A stretch of DNA of 64,000 nt from the NCBI GenBank assembly GCA_039707655.1, contig CM077666.1, forward strand, positions 394,401,886 to 394,465,885, in the 5' to 3' direction. The notes beneath the pieces were generated by a model. It had not been told where the DNA came from. It saw nothing but the letters and a program-made list of their open reading frames with translations, and ran no database searches. The first letter of the stretch is position 1, and every line of letters begins with the position of its first letter. A program made the translations under genes and the position numbers. Shown one piece after another: positions 44,858 through 56,413 of the stretch. Source of the stretch: Elymus sibiricus. Lineage: Eukaryota > Streptophyta > Magnoliopsida > Poales > Poaceae.

Positions 44858-45538
44858 TCAGTCCACCTCGTCGACATCTAGCCGGGCGCGTCTTGTAGAC
44901 GTCGAGGTTTCTCCATGAGCTTCAGTGTCGGAGTTGACCGGGGTCGGATGGGGAGCTACTGGGCTGGGGTAGCGGTGATGCCCTTTGCGTGGTGTCGAGG
45001 TCACCGTTCCCTTGGAGTGGGTCTCCAAGAGACGACGAAGTTTCTCAGGGGAGGCGAAGGCACTGCCCGGGAAGATAACAGGGGCGGAACTTGGGGGTTC
45101 AACAGGCCTCCCAAACAGCACTATCGGGGTGTCGGTGGCGGGTGCAGCTTCGCTCCTCACCGGGGTCAGGAGAGCGAGCGTCCTGCGGGTCGCGATCAGA
45201 TCAAGAGTGACCTGATCGAATAGTGCCTCTTGCGCTCTCAGGTAGCGCACCAGATGCACCAGGGCAGGATCCGACTCATGGTCTCCGTTGGCTACTTGGG
45301 TCAGGCTACCATAGCCTTCACGGCTAGGGTAGTAGTAGAAAGGGTGGATGTTCACGCTCGGCGATAGATGCCGGAGGTGAATTACAGCCTCTCGGGCTGC
45401 AAGCTGAATGGCTTGGGGCTCGTCAGAGGTCGTCCTCCCGGTGAACCGATAGGGGCGTTCCGATGCGGTACCCCTCCCGTAGATGTGCACCGTGGCCTTG
45501 AAGTGGTGGATGGCATTACTCGTGTGCTCCTGGTACAC
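44858..45538 (-). CDS. Element D: ORF1, unknown protein paralogous to ORF2
   Basis: The frame is open to the stop at 44858 and extends upstream of 45538 without an obvious ATG (GTG at 45538; the frame runs on through EEPPEYV to about 45610). The start is therefore uncertain, and a spliced start is possible. The protein contains HHFKATVHIYGRG, AIQLAAREAVIHLRHL, YYYPSREG and the block ESDPALVHLVRYLRAQE, matching ORF2 in the same order. The C-terminal third is different: rich in Pro, Thr, Ser and acidic residues, ending RRARLDVDEVD. A truncated second copy lies at 51584-52037. Confidence 0.65.
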   Translation of the reverse strand: MYQEHTSNAIHHFKATVHIYGRGTASERPYRFTGRTTSDEPQAIQLAAREAVIHLRHLSPSVNIHPFYYYPSREGYGSLTQVANGDHESDPALVHLVRYLRAQEALFDQVTLDLIATRRTLALLTPVRSEAAPATDTPIVLFGRPVEPPSSAPVIFPGSAFASPEKLRRLLETHSKGTVTSTPRKGHHRYPSPVAPHPTPVNSDTEAHGETSTSTRRARLDVDEVD

Positions 45539-45671
45539 AACATACTCAGGCGGCTCTTCTATGCCGAAAGCACGACGGGTGAGCTTGGCTATGAACAGGA
45601 AAGGTTGTGAATGGTGTGGAAATCTAGGAATAGCGACCAGGCTAAGATAGGATTAGCCAATGGTCAGCCTG

Positions 45672-45683
45672 GCTCTGATACCA
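45672..45683 (-). other. Element D: primer-binding site (initiator Met tRNA type)
   Basis: The minus strand reads TGGTATCAGAGC, the standard complement of the 3' end of initiator methionine tRNA, four bases behind the LTR end at 45688. Confidence 0.88.
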
Positions 45684-45687
45684 AGGA

Positions 45688-48600
45688 TGTCGGGGCCGGA
45701 TTTCCGGGACATGATATCCCAGAAATTAACCCCTCGTGCCACCAGCCCAGGATTACTGTTACTGGTGGACACGTCCTTGTTACAGATTTCCAAGCAATTA
45801 CAAGAATTGGATACAAGACCATAAAGGTCTAATGACACAACAATGATTTCTAGTGAGGTTGACGGAAGCGACTCGTGGTTCTCCAACGTCGATGGGGCTC
45901 CATTCCCATAGGAACAGCTGACCCGGATAATTCCTATCCCGCGTGGTTGCTATCCTAGGCTCCGCATGGTCACCGTTGTGGTACTCCTTGTGGAATCCTG
46001 ACCTGGCCAAGTAAATAGCCAGGGACAAGCCTGTGAGTACGTTTGAATGTACTCGCAAACATAATGAACAAAAGATATACCGAATGCAAATGCTCATGAT
46101 GGGTTATAATATATGCACATGCTGAACGGAATTAAATCATGTCATGATGAATATTACTACGGTGCTGAAATTTAAAACACGGCATGACAATTATTAGCAT
46201 ATGCGGAAAAATTAAAATGTTAGTGACAAACCAAGAAAGTTAAAAGTGGACAATCGGGCGAGAATGAACCGCCCAAGAAATCCAAAAGAAATGCCAAACG
46301 GGTGTCTAAAAGAGTATCGGGCGAGACATACCACCCATTAACTCAAGCGATGCCATGAGAGGTCTTGAAAAGAAATGCCAGTCGGGCGTCTAAAAGTGAC
46401 GCCACGGTCGGTCTTGAAAAGAAATGCCAATCGGGTGTCTACAAGAGAGTCGGACGAGACAAGACCATCCGAGAATTCGAGAGACGCCACAAAGAGGTCT
46501 TGAAAAGAAATGTCAATCGGGTATCCACAAGAGAATCGGACGAGAGAGGACCATCCGAGAACTCGAGAGACGCCACGGAGAGGTCTTGAAAATAAATGAG
46601 TGCCCGGGTAGTCTAGCCAGCCCATGAGACACTCAGAAAATAAAATAAGAGTAACGGGTTTGTCCACAATAATATTCATGCTTGTAATAATAATAATATT
46701 CATGATAACAAAATATCCATGACTGCATTAGTGGTGACAATAATTATCCTGCAAAATAATATATGCTCAAATTTTAAATTATTTCCTCTGAAGACCGACT
46801 CTAGGACCGACACTTGACCAACCCAGACTGTAGTCCTTAACCGCGGACACGGCTATTCGAATAGATATAACTCTACAGAGGGTGTACTCTTTACCCACAA
46901 GTAAAGGATTTCTTTAGTCAGCACCGAGACGCTGGCTAATTCCCATTATGGCCTTTGGGTTGAAAACACACCTGACTAGCACACACCAGCTTAACTCATC
47001 AAAGCCAGGAATCACCCAAGGCAATGATTAAGTAAAACTCTAAGTGGGAAGGCTACAACCTCCAATAGCATGGGATCAAAATATTTATATCGGCGCGCAA
47101 ACAGGGGTGCGACCCCACTCCGGCTACAACCGGAGACACCCATGCCCCCGGACCAAGTGACATGCCTACCATGGGCCAATGGTATCTTTCACTATGGCCT
47201 CTCTGTACGGTGTGTGCAGGAAAGGGGTTATCAACTTACTGAACCGTACCCTACCTGTGGCAGGTTCAAGTGGCAGCACGAAACAAGTATGGGGGTTACC
47301 GGAACAAGACTCGGTCTACGGTCGACTCAGGAGGATTAAGTTTTCCTGCAGTGGTTAGCACAATAAAGTGTTCTTTCATAGTAACACCAAAACAGGGCCA
47401 CAGCCCTTGCATGTTCCAACATGCATAACCAACAAGGCATGATCACGCTCCAACGTGATCATCCTTCTGCCGGTAACAATATTTCTCTTATACCTGCTCC
47501 TGCAAGTTAGTCCTGGCAAGCACACGTTGCACAGTACGAGGAATCATGCGAACTCTATATGCATGCAAATTTTATTTGAATTCAACATATGCATGACTCA
47601 ATTATACTTGCAAACATTTAACCATGCAATCACCATATCAAGTGTTCAAGATGCTTGCCTTGATCATGCTGAAATATTGGGTGCACTCCAAAAGTTTTGA
47701 AAATTTTATCTTCCCTACATTTCCTATTTTCAAAATATTGCAATTACCACATAAAGCAAAGACGGTAATATAAAATTGCTCTAAAAATGGGAATTATATT
47801 TTTCTAGGGCTTCTCTGGCTATGTGGAAAATAAACAAGGTGGTTCTACAGGTTTTCAAGCACTAAGTATTTTTGAACATTTCGAATTAGGTGAAATTAAG
47901 GAATTAATGGCTCTGCAAGAACTCTACAGAAATTTTTTTACAAAAAATATCTAGGGCACCTATTAAATGGGACATGATTTTAGAGTTATTTAGAAATTTG
48001 TTTCACTGGATTTGGAGTTGAGATGATTAGTCTAGGAATTTTCTAAGCTGAGATAATTAAATAAATGAACTATTTAAAGGATCTGGTGGAGACAGAGCAT
48101 ATGAAAAATGTTCACCCTAGCTAGAATAATAGAGCATGATTTTTGGAGTCTACAGAAATTTGAATAATCAAATTTGGATTTGAATTGGCTGCTGTGGAAT
48201 TATTTGAGTTATTCAGAAAAAGAAAAGGGAAAGGAACAGAGCTGCGCCCTGAGCGCTGTTTAACCGCGCGGTGCCAATGGGCCGGGCCCAGCCGTTCGGC
48301 TGCGCGGAAGGCTGATGACATCGAAGACGAATTCTGCAAATATGTCTTCCTCGCGAGAAGGCGACTCCCGGGAAGTTCGTCTCCACTCATAGACGGGTCA
48401 GCGGTGCTGAGTCAATGACAGTGGGCCCGCCTGGCCCACTGGTCAAGTTTGACCAGCCCGCGCGCCTTCTCCTCTAGCCGAACAGAGGTGGTGGTCCGGC
48501 AATGCTCGCCGATGAATGGCGGCACATCTCAGGGATCTGAGGCCATCCTCGTGTTCAGGGGATCATTGCGATCCTGATGAGGTACGGCACGGTCGCCAGG

Positions 48601-50366
48601 AACCACCTAGTCGTCGGCGGTGAGCTTTCCCGCGGAACTCCAGCGACGGCGGATTGGGCATTTTGTCTACGGGCCAAGTCCGGTGAAATTGGCGGCGGGG
48701 ATGGTTCTATGGGGTCAAGTGGAGGCTGTTGGAGAAGAAATGGAGGAGGGGGAAGCTCAGGTGGCGTCGAAATCATCCGGTTGGTGGCGGCGAGCGTCTC
48801 GGCCGGAGTCAAGGAAGATGACCCCGTCTGGTCGATTGGGTGCTTGGGTAAGCTCGCAGTAGGAGGTAAGAGAGGTGTGTGATGGATGGGTAGCCTCGGG
48901 TGGGGTTTTTATAGGAAGGAGGAGGTCGGTTCCGAGGCTTACAGAGAACGGCACGTCGGCGGCGGCCATTGATGTCTTACCGTGGTCGGTTGCGAGGGTC
49001 AGCGAGTCGGTGAGGTGGTCGGTGAGGTCAGCGTGGACGGTGGCCGTCCAAATTTATACCAGAGGAGCGCTGGCTAGCTTGAGGGACTCCAGGTGGCTCG
49101 GACGATGCCGGCCATTACAGATTGCGGCGGCGGCAATTACTGAGGTAGGAAGGGTGGTTGAGGTCGGCGGCATTTCAGTGAGGGGCGGTGGTCAGCATTC
49201 AAGCTCCTAGCGAGCTGGCAGCTTCTGGTTCGAGCCAGGCGGCTCGGCCGGTAGATGACAGTGACGTGCGGGATTCGGCGGCGGCGCTGGCCGGTGGAGA
49301 GCGGTGCCAGGGGGAGTGCTCCGGTGCGGGGAAAACGCGAGGGAGGCTGTGGCCGGCGTAGGTGGCTAGCAGGAGTGCAGAGCAAGCCAAGGGAGGCAGC
49401 TACGGGGTGGCAGGAGCTTGGTGCTGCCGCGGGTGCAGAACGGCGCTCTGCCTGTGCGCACGCTAGGTGCTCGACAGAATGTCGTCGAGGCTACAGTGAC
49501 CTTATTAAGCTGGTATTTGGCAGGATGATGCTCCTAGAGATCCTAGACACTATGGACATGATGGTTTGGCCAAATGACCAAGTGTGCAATGTAGTTTGGA
49601 AATGGGCAGAATTTCTGTCATGCACACAAAGTGCTTGACAGAATGCTTTGGCTATCTAGAGAGCTTTGCTGGAAGTGAGACTTGTCAGAGTGGTGTCTCT
49701 TTAGATGTTAGATAGAATAGCAGGGTTAGTTTGGCCAAAAGAGAAACTTGCAAATGCATGTTTGGTTGAATTTCAGTTCTGGACACAAAATTGGGAGATT
49801 TATTTGGTGGATCAAAATGTTGCAAATGGGGCTGATCTTCTGGACTTAAGGTTTTCCTAGGAAGTACTAAAGGTGGGATTAATTTCAGAATTTTTGGAGC
49901 AATTAAAATTGAGGTTGTAGTTCAAAGCTGAAACTGGACCAGAAATGAGAAGAGGATGTTTTGCTCAAAAATTTCAAAAGGCCAAGTTGGGTTTTTGCAT
50001 AAAAGTGATCTATAGGCATCACATGACCTCTCATAATTTTTGTGGAATTTTTAGAGAATTATTTAAAATGGTTGTAGTGCAACAGAAGCATTTAAAGTAT
50101 TGAAAAAGCCTTTAAAAGAGTTATCTTGTGCAAAAAATTTATTATGAAAATATTTCCTATTGTTATTTATAATATAATTGAATTGATTTAAGACAACTAC
50201 CAAATCCCACAATATTTTACAAAAATTTCTAAATGGAGGGAAGAATTTTAGAAAACAGGAAACATAATTTACTCAAAAATAGATAAAAGACCTAATAAAA
50301 TTCAAAGTTTTATTTCTGGCCAAATTTTACTTAATAAAAACATGGTTAAATTTTTGGGGTGTTACA
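45688..50366 (-). repeat. Element D: central LTR (4,679 bp)
   Basis: Same length as the copy at 38962-43640, with the tandem block at 46326-46606 and the TATA box near 48904. It serves as 5' LTR for the internal region at lower coordinates and as 3' LTR for the truncated internal region at higher coordinates. Confidence 0.88.
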
Positions 50367-50563
50367 AACTCTACCCCCCTTAAGAAAAATCTCATCCTCG
50401 AGATTTGCTAAGGGCGGAAGAATTAAATGCATCTCACAACAAACAATATTATGCAGAGTGCAAACATAGCAATGCACTAATGACATACGCTCTAAAATAC
50501 ATTGCAAAAATTGCGTTATGAAAAATAAGTGCTGGATGCAGCAGCAACCATGCTCATAACCGT

Positions 50564-51205
50564 CTACGCTTCGAAGGTAAGATCTACGGGGTCTTGCGGA
50601 AGGGTTCCTGGTGCGGAATCACATTCTTCTTCTTCCGGAGGGAGTGGAGGAAGTGGAGGAAGCAGACGAAGAACACGTCCCTCCTGGGTTGGCAGAGGGG
50701 GTCCGCCAATGGCGATCCAGGGATTCAGAACAGCAAGATAGTGGAGATACTCCAGTAATTGCTGGGTGAAATGCTCCTGGGCCATCACATACTGAATGAG
50801 ATAGTCCAGAGCTGGATCGCTCTCATTACGCCCACAGCGGAACGTAGCTTCTGCTCCAAAAGATGCGCGGCTCGGGAAATAGCAGTATTCCCTTGCACTG
50901 GCACAGGGTACCGCAGATCGAATACGGGTAATTGCTTCGTAGGCAGCAGACTCAATAGCCATGTCTGAGGTTGGCATGGATCTCCCGATGAAGATAACAT
51001 ATGGAGGGCCTTGATTTAAATCTGCTGGTGGGATGTGCACAGCTGCCCAGTATTTTGAGAGACCAGGAGTGATCCTCGATTTGAACAACTCATATTGGGG
51101 TGGATGGGTGGAACCAAGAGTATTGTGGGTAAAATCCCACAATATCTTAACAAAACTACCAGGGCTTGCATTGGGGGTTCTCAGGTAAGCTTCGGGGTGA
51201 GTCAT
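50564..51205 (-). CDS. Element D: second copy of ORF2
   Basis: Also 213 residues and intact, with a small number of substitutions relative to 43838-44479 (for example ASPGSF for GPGSF, PWIAIGG for PRIAIGG). The conserved ESDPALDYLIQYVMAQE block is unchanged. Confidence 0.7.
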   Translation of the reverse strand: MTHPEAYLRTPNASPGSFVKILWDFTHNTLGSTHPPQYELFKSRITPGLSKYWAAVHIPPADLNQGPPYVIFIGRSMPTSDMAIESAAYEAITRIRSAVPCASAREYCYFPSRASFGAEATFRCGRNESDPALDYLIQYVMAQEHFTQQLLEYLHYLAVLNPWIAIGGPPLPTQEGRVLRLLPPLPPLPPEEEECDSAPGTLPQDPVDLTFEA

Positions 51206-51583
51206 GGATGGATGGAAAAAAAAGCAGTGCTCGAGGTGAGGATGGCTGGTGTGGTTTGCGGATATCGCCTCTTATAGAGTGTCTGGGTGAGTAAACGCAA
51301 ATCGGCGCCAGTACGACTTGCGCACCGGTTCCGGCGCAGGGCTGTCTCGGTCAAAAATCTCTGATCCCAACAAGGAATGTGACGTATTACTGTGCGTGTC
51401 GGTTAGGGGGTTCGACAGTCACGTCCAGAATTTTACTCAATCACCGCACGTCAACAATTTATGATAGGGCACGCATACTACCATTGGCAAGCAAGTGGTT
51501 TACAACTTACTACACCACACAACCGCTACTACGAACATACAGGGTAACAGGGCCACTAAGGCTTGACAACAATACTGGTGGAC

Positions 51584-52037
51584 TCAGTCCACCTCGTTGA
51601 CATCTAGCTGGGCGCGTCTTGTAGACGTCGAGGTTTCTCCGTGCGCTTCGGTGTCGGAGTTGACCGGGGTCGGATGGGGAGCTACTGGGGTAGGGTAGCG
51701 GTGATGCCCTTCGCGTGGTGTCGAGGTCACCGTTCCGTTGGAGTGGGTCTCCAAGAGACGACGAAGTTCCTCGGTGGAGGCAAAGGCACTGCCCGGGAAG
51801 ATAGCTGGGGTGGAACTTGGGGGTTCAACAGGCCTCCCAAACAGCACTATCGGGGTGTCGGTGGCGGGTGTAGCTTCGCTCCTCACCGGGGTCAGGAGAG
51901 CGAGCGTCCTGCGGGTCGCGATCAGATCAAGAGTGACCTGATCGAATAGTGCCTCTTGCGCTCTCAGGTAGCGCACCAGATGCACCAGGGCAGGATCCGA
52001 CTCATGGTCTCCGTTGGCGACTTGGGTCGGGCTACCA
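51584..52037 (-). pseudogene. Element D: ORF1 copy truncated at the D/E junction
   Basis: It matches ORF1 from its C-terminus back to QVANGDHESDPAL and then ends at about 52037, where the sequence changes to element E. An open frame runs on into E sequence by chance. Confidence 0.75.
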
Positions 52038-52511
52038 AAGCTTTGAGGAGTATGTGATAAGCAAGAGCTCCCCCTAAATTTGTGCATTATTTAAAAATTT
52101 GTGTTTGAATGCAAATGTACAATCGATTAGGCTCATGGGTCACTCTTCCATGTCACATACAACTTGGTGGAGCACGCGAAATGATATGAGTGGAATAGTA
52201 AGCACGCATCACCAACATAGGTAAGTGATCATACAAGATAATGATAAGCAAGAGCATCACATAGAGCATAGTATGATCAATCACATGAAGTAGCTCACAA
52301 TCATAACGATCAAAGTACTCATAGACATAGTAACAAGCACACACAATGAAACAAAGTACCATAAAGCAAATTGTAGCAAAAGAACTCGAGAAAAATCCAA
52401 CGGGCAAAGCAAAGCAAGACTCTCTCTCTCGAAGCTAAGATCCATACAAATTCTCCCCCTTTGGCAACAAGTACCAAAAAGCTCGAATAGGTATAGGACT
52501 AATACGGCAGT
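52038..52511 (-). other. Element E: 3' non-coding end with purine tracts
   Basis: Two polypurine-tract-like runs on the minus strand: AAAGGGGGAGAA (about 52451-52462) and TAGGGGGAGCTC (about 52065-52076). The LTR that should follow is not present. No gene is seen. Confidence 0.6.
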
Positions 52512-54587
52512 CTAAGCACGATCCTTGGAAGCTCTTGAAGGCGGTCTCCTGCTGGCAGCTCCGGTGTGCATAGATGGCATTGAGAGAAGAGCATCTGCGA
52601 AGGCTTTGGCTGATGTCTGCTGGGCTGGTGGAGTGGAGACCGGAGGTGGCACTGTAGCAGCAGCAGCAGCAGGTGCAGAGACTATGGTCCGTGGATCCAC
52701 AACTGGCACTGCAGCAGATGTGGCTGCCCTGGGCACTGTCTGAAGTCTCTCTGTAGTGGGTCTGTCATCTCCACTATCATCTGAAGCGGCTGTCCTGGCA
52801 GCATCAACATCGTCCTTCAGCTTCTCCACTATAGTCTGGACCTCAGTGATCTTAACATCTAGATCATGAATTTTCATCTCGACTATCCACTCTAAGCTAG
52901 CCTGGTTCTGGGTGAGGTTGGCCAGACTTCGCTCAATCCTCAGGGTGGCTTCTAGCAGATAAGTCATTTGGTCCTTTGGAGACTTGAGATTTGCAATTGG
53001 AGCATTGGGAGCTGATGCCTCCTTGGCTGCTTTTGCTTCCTTGGCTTCTCGAATCTTCTGTTGGGCTTGAGCAGAGGTGGGATGTGAAGGATCCATCACA
53101 ATGACATTATCCTCAAACTCTGGATGCAGTGGTAGATGCTCATGATCAAGAAGATAAGTGCTCGTTCCAACCTTGGAATTGATCAGCATCTGGATGTGTG
53201 GAGCATATCCGCAAGATCTCTTCTGATCAGCTGCAGTCCTCTTGATTGTCTCTATGATTAAACTCATCACCTTGAATTTCTGAGGTGTATCAAAGAGGTG
53301 CAGTAGGTTGATGGAGTGGCCACGTATCATCTTATCATCTCCTGACTTGGGTAGCAGAGTGTACCGCAAGATAGTGTTTGTGGTGGCTAATCCTGGCAGC
53401 AGGTGCTTCACTGACCCTAGCTTGTGTGTCTCGATGTCCTTCTCAGGTATAGCTGTATACATGTTGGCCATGGAGTTGTGATCCATCTTGAGCTTGGCAT
53501 AGATATCAACATCATCATCTTCTTCTTATGGAGCACCAAGAAGTGTAGCCCACTCAGAGATGGTTGACTGGTACCTGGAACCCTCAGTCATCCACACAAT
53601 CCTACCATTGGGATAGAAGTGAGCTGTGGAGTAGAACTGCATGATCATCTCATCATTCCACTTGGTCAACTTCTGTCCAACAAACTCATCAACACCAGCT
53701 ATCCGAAAGCTCTCATGAACATGGGGGAAATAATCCTCATTGGCATCAATGTACTTCCAATCCACCCATCTCATGTCGCTAACAATTGGCTTCTTATCAA
53801 GCAGGACTATTTCATAGAAGTCTTGCTGTTCTCCGGTCTGGAAGCGGTAATCAACAGCTATTCTCCTCCTGGCGGCATAGGGATCTGACAGTCTCCACTG
53901 ACGCAGTCCTTTGTCCTTCCTTAGCATCATATTCTCTGCTACTGGGTGTGCATTGTCATGGTCTGGAATCTTGGGTTTCAACTTCCTGAGCACTAGTGGC
54001 TCCTCATCAACATTAGCTTCAGGCACTGGGGTCTTGTTCTTCTCAGTTGCTGGAATGTTTCTTGTGGATCTCTTTGGTGCTGACACCTTTGGCTTGGACT
54101 TGGGGGCAGCAGTCCTGATAGCATCTGACATAAGCTTTTGTGTCTTGGTAGGAGGTGCATCAGCAGTAGGTTCCTCCTCCTCCTCCTCATCAGTCCTCAT
54201 GGAGGGTTTGCCAACAACCTGAGCAGTTGTCTTCCTAGCTCTCTTCTTCTTTCCTCCTACAGCTGTTTCAGTGTCACTTGGATCCTCAAGAGTGAATGTC
54301 ATGGTTTTCTTGGGAACCTTGTTCACAGCTGATCTCTCTTTGGCAGAAGATGGTTTGGTGATGTATTCCTTTGCAAGCACAACTCTTTTCTTCTTTGTTG
54401 CTGCTTCACTAGCAACAAAATCCTCATCCTCACTATCTGAGGTTCTCTTCTTCCTGGTTCTAGTTGCTTCCTTAGGAAGATCTGGAGAGCTTCTCTCTCC
54501 CTCATAGAAACTTTCTGCAGGACTAGAGCCTGCGTTGAGGTCTGTGTGCTGCTCTGACATGTTCTGGCTATCACTTGCATCAGACAT
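52512..54587 (-). pseudogene. Element E: late accessory gene split by one stop codon
   Basis: The ATG at 54587 opens a 353-codon frame that ends LLGAP and TAA (53526-53528). The same frame continues at once with EEDDDVDIYAKLKMDHNSM and runs to 52512. Without that stop the product would be about 690 residues. Part one begins with a Ser/Asp/Lys-rich, probably disordered region with nuclear-targeting-like basic runs, then a folded part (DYRFQTGEQQDFYEI, VSDMRWVDWKYI, MQFYSTAHFYPNGRIVWM). Part two has NTILRYTLLPKSGDDKMIRGH and KRTAADQKRSCGYAPHIQML, then a helical region and an Ala/Pro/Thr-rich tail. I do not recognise a function. It may be translated from its own RNA (see the promoter at 55270-55283). 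Confidence 0.7.
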
Positions 54588-56413
54588 CTTGCAAAGCTGA
54601 CCCTGTGAATAGATGGGTATGGGCAGAGTAGATGAGTCATCACAAAAAGAAGAAGTTTTTCATAAAAATTGAGTTCAACTCTTAATTTCAAGTTTTCACA
54701 GAAGGCATTTCGGAAGGACCGAGTTGATCATCTCGGTGATACCGAAGCACTCAACAGAAACCTTACACGCCATTTCGGTCAGACCAAGATGGGGTTCAGT
54801 GACTCCGAGTTGCTAGGGTTTCACTGAGATTTTACTTTCGGTCTCACCGATTCGTACAACTCGGTGGCACCGAGACGTACTAGTGCTATGGCCTGGGGCC
54901 AAATCGGTGACACCGAAAATTTCTAATCGGTCGGTCCGAGATGCATTCGGTGGAAACTTAAACCTAAATTTTTTACTCGAATCTAATCTATGGACATTGC
55001 AGTGTAATAGGAGTTCTCAATCCGTGGCAAGAATCATGGCAGTCCAATCGTGCATTGAATCAGAAAATGGAGCACGAAAGGGATCGAATCTCACCCTAAC
55101 TCGGTGGAGATCCTCTATGGTGGCAACGGCGGAGCAGATTACCGTTGACGGTGGCGGAATCTGGCGACGAAGGCGCACTGGAGATGAAGGCGACGATCCA
55201 GAGACCTGGGCGATGGCAACAACGGGGTGCGGGAGTGAAAGAGTCGAGAAATTTCAACCGTTCGAGCACGCGAGATATATATACCCGTACGCTGTCGGTG
55301 GCTCCGAGTTGGACAACTCGATGGCACCGATATGTGTAACTGCACGCAGATTAGCACATCGGTGTCGCCGAAATTGTTCAAATCGGTAACACCGAGATGA
55401 AAACCTAGATCAATCTTAGTGATTTCGGTTGGACCGAGTTTGAGTGAATTGGTTCGGCCAAAATCATATAGAAGGTTTTGGAGGTTCAGCCCTTTCAGAT
55501 CGGTGGCTCCGAGTGCTCCTCACCTGGAGGGTCCGAAAATGACTTGTTCAATTTTTGTGATGTAGCGAGAATAGAATTTGAGACAAGAAAGCATAGATAG
55601 CTAGAGATGGTACTTAGGCATTCTTGTACATCCACTTGGCCAAAAAAACCAAGACATTCAAAACAACAAATGGATGTCCTCGAATGATGAAAACATGCAA
55701 ATCAACATGCTCACACAATAATATAGCAAATCAAATATGTGTCAAACATGCACAACCAATTCTAGCATCTATCAAGCAATGGCGATGACTAGGTCATCTA
55801 TATATGAGTGTATTGACTTAGGAGCCAAATGAGAACATTTGATCATAGGTCATACTCATCGTTTAAGCACAAGTGGGGTTGCCACTTTTACATAAATCAT
55901 TGATGTGTTCACACCATTAGAGTTGCTTTAGCTCAATTGTTTAGAGCAAAGCTCCCCCTAGATGTGATATCCCCCCTAAGAGGGATGAACTAACCTTGGG
56001 TTTTGTCGACGATGACTTCATGTAGATGTTAAAGATGTGGATGCTCAAAGTTGATGTAGACCATCAAGAGTTGGGAGCAATCCTTTGGAGTTTTGTGCTT
56101 TCAATACCTACATGGGTTAGTCCCACACAAGGAACATACAAGGATATCCATAGACATAGAGTGAAATACACATATGATGATGTCCATGAATGCATTGAAT
56201 ACCTTGTCCCTTGCCTTACCAACAAGAGGGTTTGTGACTCCATGAACTAGTGCAAGATGTGGAAGTTGATTGCACAAGTTCTTGCCATAATGAATATGAG
56301 TGAAGTTTGTTGGCGGAGTCACCCTCAAGAACTCTCTAGTTCTTGTTCTTTTGAACCCACATCAACTTGATGGGAATCCTTGGAGTTGTAGTAGCACTTG
56401 ATGAAGTTGAACT
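54588..56413 (-). other. Element E: spacer with TCGGT palindromes and an LTR-like promoter
   Basis: About a dozen palindromes of the form TCGGT-N3-ACCGA lie at 54733-55520. The minus-strand TATA-like GGTATATATATC lies near 55270-55283. A 3' splice-site-like CTATTCACAG (ending at 54603) lies just ahead of the ATG at 54587. The part 55560-56413 is AT-rich and shows only purine-tract-like runs near 55952-55985. No pol sequence is found. Confidence 0.6.
55270..55283 (-). promoter_or_regulatory. Internal TATA box ahead of the element E late gene
   Basis: The minus strand reads GGGTATATATATCTCG between TCGGT palindromes. The E LTR has the same arrangement (TATATATA at 59430-59437 with palindromes upstream), so this looks like a second promoter module inside the element. 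Confidence 0.5.

Larger units (their letters stand above)
38962..52037 (-). mobile_element. Element D: large-LTR retrotransposon array (LTR-internal-LTR-internal)
   Basis: Two 4,679 bp LTRs (38962-43640 and 45688-50366) are separated by a 2,047 bp internal region. A second, truncated internal region follows (50367-52037). On the minus strand the LTR starts TGTAACACCCC and ends CCGACA / CCAACA. A tRNA-iMet-type primer site and a polypurine tract sit at the proper ends of the internal region. No protease, RT or integrase is present, so it is non-autonomous, in the style of LARD elements. Such arrays arise by unequal recombination between copies. The high-coordinate end is missing. Confidence 0.87.

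Noticed and set aside
54720..55550. Regularly recurring TCGGT palindromes considered as a CRISPR array
   Set aside because: Spacing is irregular, units are under 16 bases and vary, there are no cas genes and the sequence is a plant retroelement.
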